11,819 bases of DNA from Bacteroidota bacterium (GTDB taxonomy: Bacteria; Bacteroidota; Bacteroidia; Bacteroidales; GCA-2748055), in the NCBI GenBank assembly GCA_030592605.1, contig JAUVIT010000017.1:1-11819 (forward strand), written 5' to 3'. The notes beneath the pieces were generated by a model that searched no databases, was not told the origin of the DNA, and saw only the letters and a list, made by a program, of their open reading frames with translations. The position numbers and the translations under genes were made by a program. This document shows positions 1 to 7,486 of the stretch, piece by piece (position 1 is the first letter of the stretch; each line of letters opens with the position of its first letter).

Positions 1-50
1 ATTGACTGGAATTACGGATCTGATATATAAGCAGTTCTGAGTTTCAGCCT

Positions 51-425
51 CTATGCAACCAGCTCATTGATCTTGGCTTTGATCTTCTCTACTGAATATG
101 GTTTGCATACCAGCTCATCAAATCCAACATCTGAAAAATCTTCAAAAAACAGGTCAGGGTTATGAGCTGTAAGTGCTATGATTGGAATAGCATTAAGGGG
201 CGGGCCCATTTCATTGCGTATATACTGGGTAGTTTCAACACCATTCATCACAGGCATCTCAATATCCATAAACACCAAATGAATCTCCTGATTTTTCAGG
301 ATTTCAATCGCCTGCTCACCGTTCTCTGCCATGACTGACACGTTTCCTGTCAGTTTGATTAGCTCTGAAAGCAGGTAACGATTTGTATATATATCATCTA
401 CAACCAGGATCTTCAACATAGCCAT
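51..425 (-). CDS. Stand-alone response-regulator receiver (CheY-like) protein
   Basis: This is a single receiver domain of 124 residues with no DNA-binding or enzymatic output domain. It would take a phosphoryl group from a histidine kinase in the cytoplasm and act by protein contact. Counting from the ATG at 425, the acidic pair in KILVVDD is at residues 10-11 and the phospho-acceptor Asp, in FMDIEMPVMNG, is at 54. The switch Thr, in ALTA, is at 86, and the conserved Lys, in CKPY, is at 108, so all key residues are present. A TTG at 431 and an ATG at 419 are also in frame. No Shine-Dalgarno sequence decides between them, and 419 would give the tightest fit to the domain. The sequence resembles the C-terminal receivers of Bacteroidota hybrid kinases. 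The gene is divergent from the GAF/PAS sensor that starts at 493, which suggests but does not prove a shared pathway. The cognate kinase is not in the window. Confidence 0.9.
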   Translation of the reverse strand: MAMLKILVVDDIYTNRYLLSELIKLTGNVSVMAENGEQAIEILKNQEIHLVFMDIEMPVMNGVETTQYIRNEMGPPLNAIPIIALTAHNPDLFFEDFSDVGFDELVCKPYSVEKIKAKINELVA

Positions 426-463
426 GTGCAATTTATTACAGGTAATAAAAGTAGAAAATATTA

Positions 464-475
464 ACTAAATTTAGT
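464..475. promoter_or_regulatory. Perfect 12-bp palindrome in divergent intergenic region
   Basis: ACTAAATTTAGT reads identically on both strands and lies between the receiver gene (start near 425) and the sensor gene (start 493). Its centre TAAATTTA (466-473) differs in one base from the Bacteroidota -7 consensus TAnnTTTG, but I see no TTG at the expected -33 distance. It could be an operator for a dimeric regulator of both genes, or an AT-rich chance palindrome. Nothing in the window identifies the regulator. Confidence 0.3.
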
Positions 476-483
476 GCTTACAG

Positions 484-489
484 AAGGAG
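484..489 (+). promoter_or_regulatory. Candidate Shine-Dalgarno for the GAF/PAS sensor
   Basis: AAGGAG lies three bases before the ATG at 493. The match is strong but the spacing is shorter than usual. A second AAGGAG (511-516) abuts the in-frame ATG at 517 directly, which is a worse position. The first ATG is therefore preferred. Strong Shine-Dalgarno sequences are uncommon in Bacteroidota, so its use is uncertain. Confidence 0.35.
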
Positions 490-492
490 TGG

Positions 493-2748
493 ATGCGAGA
501 ATTGAATAAAAAGGAGATGATCATCCGTTACAGTGCAATTGGTTTTGTGCTGGGAGCGGTTCTAACGATCACCGAATACGGTCTGCTCCTCTATGCTCGG
601 GAAATCCCCTTCTCATTCAAAGTAATTGCACAAGCGCATGGCGATTTCCCAATTCTGTTCCTGCTCGATCTGCTTGCCCTTCCTGCTTTGTTTTTTGGTG
701 CCTGGATTGCCAAATGGCGCTTTAAGCAGCTCGATGAACTTTCCGAAAGGATTGGACAGGAGATTGATAAAAACGAGGAGATCAAAAGTTTTATTCAATC
801 CCTGATTGCCGGGGAATTGCATAGTTCAGTGGAGCTGACTCTCACTGACAATACCCTATCCGAACCCCTGAATAAACTGAAAGATTCGCTCACCAGGAAC
901 CGGGAAATGGAACGTCAACGCAGACTGGATGAACGCCAGAGAAATTGGATCTCAGAGGGCCTGGCCGAATTTGGAGATATTCTGCGAAAGCATTCTCTGG
1001 AGATGGAAACCATGACCTATGCAGTGATTTCGGGACTGATCCGCTACATTGATGCAAACCAGGGAGCCCTGTTTCTTGCCAGGGAGGATGAAGGGGAGCT
1101 TTATTTGGAAATGGTGGCATGCCATGCATATAATCGAAAGAAATTTCCCGGCAAGAAGGTAGCATGGGGAGATGGTCTGATTGGTGCCGCTGCAGTAGAG
1201 AGAAAGGGTTATTATACAGATAAAATCAGCGATGGATACCTGAGCATTACTTCAGGTCTGGGCAAAGCCAATCCCAGGTATCTATTAATTGAACCCCTGG
1301 TTTGGAACGACCAGGTTTTCGGAATCATTGAAATTGCATCTTTCAACCGGCTGGAAGCTTACAAGATTCAGTTTGTTCAACGTGTGGCTGAAAACAAAGC
1401 CACTACCATCTCTACCATGGAAAGTAATCTGCGCACTGAGCAGCTACTGAAGGAGACCAGGGCACAGGCAGATCAACTGGCGGTTCAGGAAGAACAGGTG
1501 AGGCGGAATATGGAAGCTCTCAAACTGGCGCAGGAGGAGCGTGCAAAGCAGGCAGAGATTTTCATCGGATTTACCAATACGGTAAACCACACCCTCATGC
1601 GTGCAGATTACAATACGAATGGAAATTTGATATATGCCAACACCAGGTTTCTGAAGAAACTGGGTTATTCGGGGAACAGGGAGGTGGAAGGGAAACACAT
1701 CTCTATGTTTATTAATGAAAAGGACCATAGTTGGTTTAATACTCTCTGGGAGCAGCTTTCAAAGGGAGGAAAGCACTTTGAGGGCTATATGAAGCATGAG
1801 ACAAAAATGGGGCAGGACCTATGGACCATGGCCACCTATACCTGTGTAAGGCAAGACGATGGTAGTGTGGAGAAGATTCTCTTTCTGGCCATTGATTCCA
1901 CAGAGCAGAAGAAGCAAAGCATTGACTATGAAGGTCAGATAGAGGCCATTGACCGACTCAATGCCAAGGCGATTTTCTCACCCGATGGAAAACTTCAATT
2001 AAGCAACCCCCTTTTCGGAGACACATTAAAATATACCGAGATGGAACTTAAACAGATGAATGTTTTTGATTTTTTCGGTACTGCAGAGCAGGAAAGATTC
2101 AATGAGATCTGGGAAAAAGTGCTCCGTGGTGAAGCATTCCAGGGGCAATTGAAAATGCGATCTAAATTTGAGGAGGAATTATGGTTCAGAGCCACTTTTC
2201 TGTCTGTAAACGATATGTATGGTGAAGTTGAGAAAGTGATCTTCCTGGCCGGGGAGATGACCAAGGAGAAAGAGATGGAACTTGCCTCCAGAAAACAACA
2301 TGAAAAACTGATCCGAAAAGAGGAAGAGCTCCGTCTTGCCACGCTTGACCTGAAAAAGAAACTGGAAGAGTCCAGACAGCTGAGGAAGCAAGAGAGCGAA
2401 AAGTTTGATAAGGGGATTAAGCAGTATATCCATGTCCTTGAAAAACTCCCCTACAGTGTTATTACCATCAACAACCTGGGATTTGTACTCTTCTTTAACA
2501 GACACGCTGAGAAGCGGTGGAAAATGAAGCAAAAGGAAATCCTTGGAAGCCGGGTGGGAAAACTCTTTCCTGCCGACAATCCATCGGATGTCATTTCCGG
2601 ATTTATCAATCCGGCCAGGTCTAAAACCTCAGGAGTATTTAAGGAGCAGGAACTTCATATACCCGGCAGGCAAACCGAAGAGGTAAATCTTATGATAATT
2701 AGTACCGACCTGGTTGACGAATTGCTGTACACACTTATTATTCTATAG
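493..2748 (+). CDS. Membrane sensor with HAMP-like, GAF and three PAS domains, no output domain
   Basis: This 751-residue protein has two predicted transmembrane helices (about 13-35 and 51-74) with a very short outside loop. A HAMP-like segment follows (about 75-135, with a FIQSLIAGEL stretch). Next come a GAF domain (about 155-308), a coiled coil (about 310-355), PAS1 (about 356-473) and PAS2 (about 485-592). A second coiled coil (about 593-645) and PAS3 (about 645-751) complete it. PAS1 and PAS2 look like a tandem duplication: both show the pattern G..F.G, then LW..AT, then G.VEK and FLA. The protein stops at the last strand of PAS3. I find no H-box, HATPase, GGDEF, EAL, HD or methyl-accepting signalling domain. 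It probably senses a ligand or redox signal at the membrane and signals through a partner protein. GAF/PAS proteins without a kinase are known in Bacteroidota, so it need not be broken. The divergent receiver gene is a possible partner. Confidence 0.85.
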   Translation: MRELNKKEMIIRYSAIGFVLGAVLTITEYGLLLYAREIPFSFKVIAQAHGDFPILFLLDLLALPALFFGAWIAKWRFKQLDELSERIGQEIDKNEEIKSFIQSLIAGELHSSVELTLTDNTLSEPLNKLKDSLTRNREMERQRRLDERQRNWISEGLAEFGDILRKHSLEMETMTYAVISGLIRYIDANQGALFLAREDEGELYLEMVACHAYNRKKFPGKKVAWGDGLIGAAAVERKGYYTDKISDGYLSITSGLGKANPRYLLIEPLVWNDQVFGIIEIASFNRLEAYKIQFVQRVAENKATTISTMESNLRTEQLLKETRAQADQLAVQEEQVRRNMEALKLAQEERAKQAEIFIGFTNTVNHTLMRADYNTNGNLIYANTRFLKKLGYSGNREVEGKHISMFINEKDHSWFNTLWEQLSKGGKHFEGYMKHETKMGQDLWTMATYTCVRQDDGSVEKILFLAIDSTEQKKQSIDYEGQIEAIDRLNAKAIFSPDGKLQLSNPLFGDTLKYTEMELKQMNVFDFFGTAEQERFNEIWEKVLRGEAFQGQLKMRSKFEEELWFRATFLSVNDMYGEVEKVIFLAGEMTKEKEMELASRKQHEKLIRKEEELRLATLDLKKKLEESRQLRKQESEKFDKGIKQYIHVLEKLPYSVITINNLGFVLFFNRHAEKRWKMKQKEILGSRVGKLFPADNPSDVISGFINPARSKTSGVFKEQELHIPGRQTEEVNLMIISTDLVDELLYTLIIL

Positions 2749-2764
2749 ATACAAAAGCATTCCT

Positions 2765-3037
2765 TTGGTCAGTCAGTACGAAATCAAAATTTCAGGAAGG
2801 GTTCAGGGCGTTGGATTCAGGTATGCTGCACAAAAGCAGGCCCGATTTTTGCGATTGAAGGGCTGGGTGGAAAACCTGCCAGATGGATCAGTCAGGGCTG
2901 TAATAAATGGAGATACAGAGAGTTGCACAAGTTTTATCAACTGGTGCAGAGAGGGAAGCGCTTACAGCTGGGTGGAAGGAGTTGAATTACGGGAGATGAA
3001 ACCGGGACCACTGGGTCCTTTTGCCATTAACTATTAG
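2765..3037 (+). CDS. acyP: Acylphosphatase
   Basis: This small cytosolic enzyme of 90 residues would hydrolyse acyl phosphates such as acetyl phosphate or 1,3-bisphosphoglycerate to the carboxylate and phosphate. The family signature GRVQGVGFR is at residues 11-19, with the catalytic Arg at 19. The second signature, GWVENLPDGSV, is at 33-43, with the catalytic Asn at 37. The length is typical of the family. No in-frame ATG lies upstream of the active site. TTG at 2765 (reading on as VSQYEIKISG) gives the standard length. A TTG at 2714 would add 17 unlikely residues inside the sensor gene. The start lies 16 bases after the sensor stop, so the two genes are probably co-transcribed. The 3' end overlaps the end of the convergent cstA by 11 bases. 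The function is clear from the motifs; the exact start is less certain. Confidence 0.88.
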   Translation: MVSQYEIKISGRVQGVGFRYAAQKQARFLRLKGWVENLPDGSVRAVINGDTESCTSFINWCREGSAYSWVEGVELREMKPGPLGPFAINY

Positions 3038-4745
3038 TCTTTTGGCCCAATCGTCCCAATAGCACGATCAGGCTGCTTATAGTCAGCCAGGCGGTGAGCC
3101 CCAAAATTACCCCGGAAAGCACCATAAGTAAGTACTCGCCATCACCTATAAATCCGGCCAGATTCTCTACCATGGCCCAAAGGGTGAGTGTCAGAATCAC
3201 CAGCATTGGAAGCAGTGTATACCAGACAGGGATTTTCCTGGCAGCCATGTAGACTGTGACTACCCCCAGGGCAAGAGCAGCCATCAGCTGGTTCAATGAG
3301 CCAAACAGGGGCCAAAGCACCATTGCCCCCTGTCCCCCGGGTTTAAAAAAGGCCATGCCTGCAGCCGCCACAACAACCACAGCGGTTGCCATGTAGCGAT
3401 TGTTCACAGGCTTTCTGATCTTTCCCTCCCGATTGGTAAAAATTTCCTGCAGGGAGATACGCTGGATACGGGCAGCCGAATCAAGGGTTGTATTGGCAAA
3501 TGAAACGATAAATACAACCACAAATGCGGCCCCGTATTTTACGGGTAATCCCAGGGAGGAAAAGAGATTGGCTGAACCAATGATAAATGCATCTAGCTTG
3601 GCCGTTAAGCCACTGGCAGAGGACCATGAAGCATAATGATGCTGATAGGCCTCCACACCATGAAGCATGCCCTGATCTGTTTCAAGTCCCATACCCAGTC
3701 CGGCCCCGGCAGCCACAATAACAAGCACAGCCAGGAAGCTTTCCGTAATCATAGCTCCATAACCCACTGGCAAAGTATCCATCTCATTGTCAACCTGCTT
3801 CACAGTGGTCCCTGAACTGGCAAGAGAGTGAAAGCCCGAGATAGCCCCGCAGGCGATTACAATAAACAGAACTGGCGCCAGGTCAGGCACATCCGATCCT
3901 GGAGAAAATGCAGTGTCATTGATAGCAGGGGCAGAGAAATCTGGATGGGCCACAAAAATACCCAGGATCAGGAAAGCCATGGCTACCAAAAGTTGATGAG
4001 AATTGATATAATCACGTGGCTGTAACAACTTTTGTACCGGGAGGGTTGAAGCAAAAAAGACATAGATAAAGAGCAATATGCACCACACCACAATCGATAC
4101 TTCCGTGCTCCAGGGAAATGAAACAGGATAGCGTACGCCAATCAGTACAAAAGCATATAGCATCAGCAGCGCCACAATGGACCAGATCAATTCATTTTTT
4201 CCCTGCCTGATTTTCCATCCCAGCCAGACTGCCACAGGGATCTGTGCCCAAACCGGAATTACCGCTTCCGGGTAGCTTACAAAGAGTGAACCCACAATCA
4301 TGGCAAAAACAGCCAGCACAATAAAGAGCAATAGCTGCATAATAAACTGAAGCGCATACCGGGTTGAAGGACTGATGATATCAGCTGTGAGTTCTCCTAT
4401 GGATCTTCCCCTGTTCCTGGCTGAGATTACCAGTGTAGAGAAATCATGGACTGCCCCCATGAAAATACTCCCCAGAAAGACCCACAGGAATGCAGGTAGC
4501 CAGCCCCAGATAATTCCAATGGCCGGCCCTACAATAGGACCAAGCCCCGCAATGGTTGTGAAGTGGTGACCAAAAATAATATTCAGTTTGGTAGGGACGA
4601 AATCGACTCCATCTTTAAATTCATGAGCCGGCATTACCCGTTCAGCCGACAAACGAAACACCTTCCGGCCCAGAAACCTGCCATAAAACCTGTAAGCCAG
4701 GAGGTATCCGATCATTGCGAGTATTACAAGAATCAGGCTGTTCAT
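3027..4745 (-). CDS. cstA: CstA-family carbon starvation protein, membrane transporter
   Basis: This is a polytopic inner-membrane protein of 572 residues, with many hydrophobic helices from residue 3 to about 565. Hallmarks of the CstA family are visible. FGHHFTTIAGLGPIVGPAIG (58-77) is followed by GAVHDFSTLVIS (97-108). CGAISGFHSLASSGTT (299-314) leads into GYGAMITESFLA (328-339). TTLDSAAR (419-426) and WPLFGSLNQLMAALALGV (478-495) follow. It is shorter than the roughly 700-residue E. coli CstA but within the range of shorter family members. Enterobacterial members import peptides or pyruvate; the substrate here cannot be read from sequence. ATG at 4745 gives an immediate first helix. The gene lies 66 bases downstream of batE on the same strand. 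I see no convincing terminator or Bacteroidota promoter there, so it may be read from the bat operon or from its own weak promoter. Its stop codon lies inside the end of the convergent acylphosphatase gene. Confidence 0.93.
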   Translation of the reverse strand: MNSLILVILAMIGYLLAYRFYGRFLGRKVFRLSAERVMPAHEFKDGVDFVPTKLNIIFGHHFTTIAGLGPIVGPAIGIIWGWLPAFLWVFLGSIFMGAVHDFSTLVISARNRGRSIGELTADIISPSTRYALQFIMQLLLFIVLAVFAMIVGSLFVSYPEAVIPVWAQIPVAVWLGWKIRQGKNELIWSIVALLMLYAFVLIGVRYPVSFPWSTEVSIVVWCILLFIYVFFASTLPVQKLLQPRDYINSHQLLVAMAFLILGIFVAHPDFSAPAINDTAFSPGSDVPDLAPVLFIVIACGAISGFHSLASSGTTVKQVDNEMDTLPVGYGAMITESFLAVLVIVAAGAGLGMGLETDQGMLHGVEAYQHHYASWSSASGLTAKLDAFIIGSANLFSSLGLPVKYGAAFVVVFIVSFANTTLDSAARIQRISLQEIFTNREGKIRKPVNNRYMATAVVVVAAAGMAFFKPGGQGAMVLWPLFGSLNQLMAALALGVVTVYMAARKIPVWYTLLPMLVILTLTLWAMVENLAGFIGDGEYLLMVLSGVILGLTAWLTISSLIVLLGRLGQKTNS

Positions 4746-4811
4746 TCTTCCGAAGTTAACAGTTTTACCTCAAGTTCCCCCCGGATACCTTAGTGATGAA
4801 ATGTGCTCTTT

Positions 4812-5639
4812 TCAAATTGATTCAAAATCATCCGCCAGGATCCATCCTTCCCGTCCATCAATGAGCTTGACGTTCTGCCATCCGGAAACTTCCTCATTTA
4901 CCTTGATTTTGGTTCCTTCATGCAAAATAAAAAGTTCTGTTCCGCTTGCACTGGGTGAACTGCGAACCACTACGGATGGTGCAAGTATAATACCTGAATC
5001 TGGATTCACAATATCCCTGTGCCTGGAAATAGCTGAAGAAAGTGTGATCACGAACAGAATCAGAGCCACAAGGCCACTGATAAAACCTGACTTCTTCAGT
5101 ACCATGCGCCTGGAAAACAGGAAGACCAGGAGCCCCGTAAGGATGATTATAAAAAATGCCATCGCCAGAATGCTCCAGCTTTGCTCTGGAAACAATTGAA
5201 CAAAACCATTGATCCATGCACCCAGGAACAATACAGGCACTTCTTCGAAGGTATCGAGACGATACCGGGAAACGAAATCCAGGTTATGTATAGCGTCTTC
5301 GTGAGCAGGCTCCAGTTTAAGGGCTTTTTCATAATAGAGAATGGCATGACCAATGCTATTGGACCGGTATGCGGCATTGCCCATATTGTAATAGAGATCT
5401 GCGGATTCCTTACCACTTAGAATTAAAGTATTATACTGCTCCAGAGCCGGCTCATACTGTCCCTGCTGGTATAAGGAGTTGGCAATATGATACAATGAAT
5501 CAATATCGGTATGATCCACATTAATACCTGGGAAAGTTGTTCCAAGCAAATCACCTCCCACAATAGGATCGTTTCCTGATACGGGTAGCTGGCTTGTCCA
5601 GACCAGGGATAAGATCAGGTATATGACTGCACGCTTCAT
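4812..5639 (-). CDS. batE: BatE: TPR protein with two membrane helices and SH3-like domain
   Basis: This is a 275-residue envelope protein. It starts with a signal peptide or N-terminal membrane anchor (about 1-22). Two TPR-like units follow (about 46-79 and 80-113, with ADLYYNMGNAAYRSNSIGHA in the second). Two transmembrane helices come next (about 155-176 and 184-204), joined by a short basic loop. A bacterial SH3-like domain closes the protein (about 217-272, ILAPSVVVRSSPSASGTELF and GREGWI). The predicted topology places both TPRs and SH3 in the periplasm. This architecture and its place after batD identify it as BatE. Its ATG overlaps the TGA of batD (ATGA, 4 nt), which points to translational coupling. 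TPRs and SH3 bind proteins or peptides, so a scaffold role in a Bat complex is the reasonable inference. It is the last gene of the tight cluster. Confidence 0.9.
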   Translation of the reverse strand: MKRAVIYLILSLVWTSQLPVSGNDPIVGGDLLGTTFPGINVDHTDIDSLYHIANSLYQQGQYEPALEQYNTLILSGKESADLYYNMGNAAYRSNSIGHAILYYEKALKLEPAHEDAIHNLDFVSRYRLDTFEEVPVLFLGAWINGFVQLFPEQSWSILAMAFFIIILTGLLVFLFSRRMVLKKSGFISGLVALILFVITLSSAISRHRDIVNPDSGIILAPSVVVRSSPSASGTELFILHEGTKIKVNEEVSGWQNVKLIDGREGWILADDFESI

Positions 5640-7477
5640 TTTAGAGTGTTTTCAAGGTTCCTGATTAGTTGTGCAGCTTCGCTGTAGAGCATGTTCATGT
5701 TGCTTTTTTCAGAATTTGGCGCAAACCTGGAAAACTCACTTTCCTCAAGGATTCTGAGCAGCTCATTTTGCTGCTCCTCCGGGACCTTCCGTTTCTCCAG
5801 CTGTCCAAGAATCACATCTCTTGATAGCCCTGATGTTTCAATATTCAGTTTATGGGAGAGGTAACCCCATATGGCCTTCCCGATTTCTTCGTAGAATCGA
5901 TCCGGATCATCCGATTTTCGAAAACGGTCAGCTTTTTTCAACCTGGCACGGGCCGATCTGCCGGCCTTTCGGTTGCGGACCAGTGTCAGATCTGCATTTC
6001 TTCTGGCTACGACGCTGATTAAGACTATCAACACAAGCGCAAGTATTAAAGCAAAGGGATAAAATAAGCGGTATACCAGGCTCCCAAACAAAGAGTTATT
6101 TACAGTAGAGAAAACCGGGGTAGCCCGGGATATATCCCTGATATCAATTCCCAGATCTCTTACACTTTCATGTGCAACACCCGGTTGATAGACTCCCCCG
6201 GATGTATCATAATTATCTCCTTTTACTACTGTAAAGTTAAACTCATCAGTAAGAGCTGTCTTATAAGAACCTGCTTTGGGATCGAACCAGGCAAACTGCA
6301 CCGGGGCAATTCTGAAACGTCCTACGTGTCTGGCAACAATCGGATACTCAAAAATAACCGATCCGGAAATCCGGTTCCCTGTTGTATTGGTCTGAACAGA
6401 GCGCGTAACATCATAAAGGTCATGATCGGGAGGAAGATTTACTTCGGGTTCACCCAGGAGTGGAAGGTTGCCTGCACCACTGACAGTAATTTTCAGGCTT
6501 AGCGCTTCATTAACCCCTATTTCATTACTGGAGAGTGTAGCAGCCATTTGGAACTCGCCAACAGCCCCGGTAAAGCCGACTGGCGCGGCTGAAGGCAGTG
6601 ACTTCACATGGATGGTCACCGGAGGTGTGGCCAGGGTGACCGGCACATCCTGAAATGAATTGAAAATCGGGTCGTCAAAGAAGTTATCAATGGGATTATT
6701 GCTTCTCTGGCGTTGTACTCTTTGCTGTACCATCCAGTTGGATTCGTAGGGAGCAATCTTCAGATCTCCAGTCTTCTGGGGAATTAATATATGTCGCTGG
6801 ATCACCTGGGTCACATAGATTTGTCCATTGATCTCCTGTTGCTGTGCACTGGCATCCGGGTCCAGACTTTTCTTGTAAAATCCTTCATAGGGCAAATCAC
6901 TGGCAGATGAACCGGGCCGGGTGTTTACCCTGGTATATACTTTTAAACCAGAAACAAACTGTTCTCCCACATAGACCTCCTTTTTGGAAGGAATCACCCT
7001 CAGGAACACAGCATCATCTTCAGCTGAACTAATATCCGATCCATCTTCCGAAGCTCCCTGCTTAGTTCTGCCGGCACCACCCGGTGTTGAACCGCTTCCA
7101 GCTGCGTTAACAACAAGCTCTACAACGTTGGTCCTGTAATCCTTTCGTCCAACTTTGATTGTGCTGGCAGGAATATTATAACTTCCCTCCCTGACTGCAC
7201 TGAGTATGTAAGTATAAGAGACCAGCGTTTTCTGAGTCATTTTTCCATTGATCCATTGTGAATGGGACGAAAAGGAGGAATATGGTCCTCCTAGCAAATC
7301 AAAATTATCCATGGCTGGAAATCTTACAACACCTCGTTCCGAGCCCTCTATCACATATTGAAACTGCTCTCCTACCCTTACAACAGCAGGTGCCGAGGCA
7401 GTAAACACATCCTGAGCATTCAGCAATATGCCGAAAATAAAAAGTGCTGCAAGTGATATAAGTAACTTTTTACCCAT
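5636..7477 (-). CDS. batD: BatD: membrane-anchored Ig-like repeat protein of the Bat system
   Basis: This 613-residue protein has a signal peptide (about 1-21, ending LLNAQ), a long periplasmic part, one transmembrane helix (about 470-490) and a basic cytosolic tail with a helical domain (about 505-612). The periplasmic part contains repeated Ig-like units. VRVGEQFQYVI (33-43) and VYVGEQFVSGL (168-178) start two of them, and IGVNEALSLKI (320-330) marks a third. A Ser/Gly-rich linker (126-152) separates the first two. The cytosolic domain (528-586, FYEEIGKAIWGYL to SRFA) is matched in layout by the product of the gene upstream of batA. Length, order and composition fit the BatD family (aerotolerance-related in B. 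fragilis, biochemical role unknown). It follows batC by 9 bases and overlaps batE by 4. Membrane anchoring on both faces suggests it links the outside Ig-like region to inside partners. Confidence 0.92.
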   Translation of the reverse strand: MGKKLLISLAALFIFGILLNAQDVFTASAPAVVRVGEQFQYVIEGSERGVVRFPAMDNFDLLGGPYSSFSSHSQWINGKMTQKTLVSYTYILSAVREGSYNIPASTIKVGRKDYRTNVVELVVNAAGSGSTPGGAGRTKQGASEDGSDISSAEDDAVFLRVIPSKKEVYVGEQFVSGLKVYTRVNTRPGSSASDLPYEGFYKKSLDPDASAQQQEINGQIYVTQVIQRHILIPQKTGDLKIAPYESNWMVQQRVQRQRSNNPIDNFFDDPIFNSFQDVPVTLATPPVTIHVKSLPSAAPVGFTGAVGEFQMAATLSSNEIGVNEALSLKITVSGAGNLPLLGEPEVNLPPDHDLYDVTRSVQTNTTGNRISGSVIFEYPIVARHVGRFRIAPVQFAWFDPKAGSYKTALTDEFNFTVVKGDNYDTSGGVYQPGVAHESVRDLGIDIRDISRATPVFSTVNNSLFGSLVYRLFYPFALILALVLIVLISVVARRNADLTLVRNRKAGRSARARLKKADRFRKSDDPDRFYEEIGKAIWGYLSHKLNIETSGLSRDVILGQLEKRKVPEEQQNELLRILEESEFSRFAPNSEKSNMNMLYSEAAQLIRNLENTLK

Positions 7478-7486
7478 GGTCTGAAA

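Noticed and set aside
2700..2765. Possible frameshift joining the sensor to the acylphosphatase or to a lost kinase.
   Set aside because: PAS3 reaches its final strands before the stop, the acylphosphatase is complete from 2765, and no kinase-like sequence appears in any frame downstream.
4746..4811. Terminator between batE and cstA.
   Set aside because: Only very short complementary stretches (such as GTTAAC and CTTC/GAAG with a one-base loop) are present; none forms a credible hairpin followed by a T-run.
4801..5199. Plus-strand open frame of 132 codons over the batE end and the intergenic gap.
   Set aside because: It is antisense to the SH3 and membrane-helix part of batE, with Ser/Thr-rich composition typical of a shadow frame and no recognisable motif.
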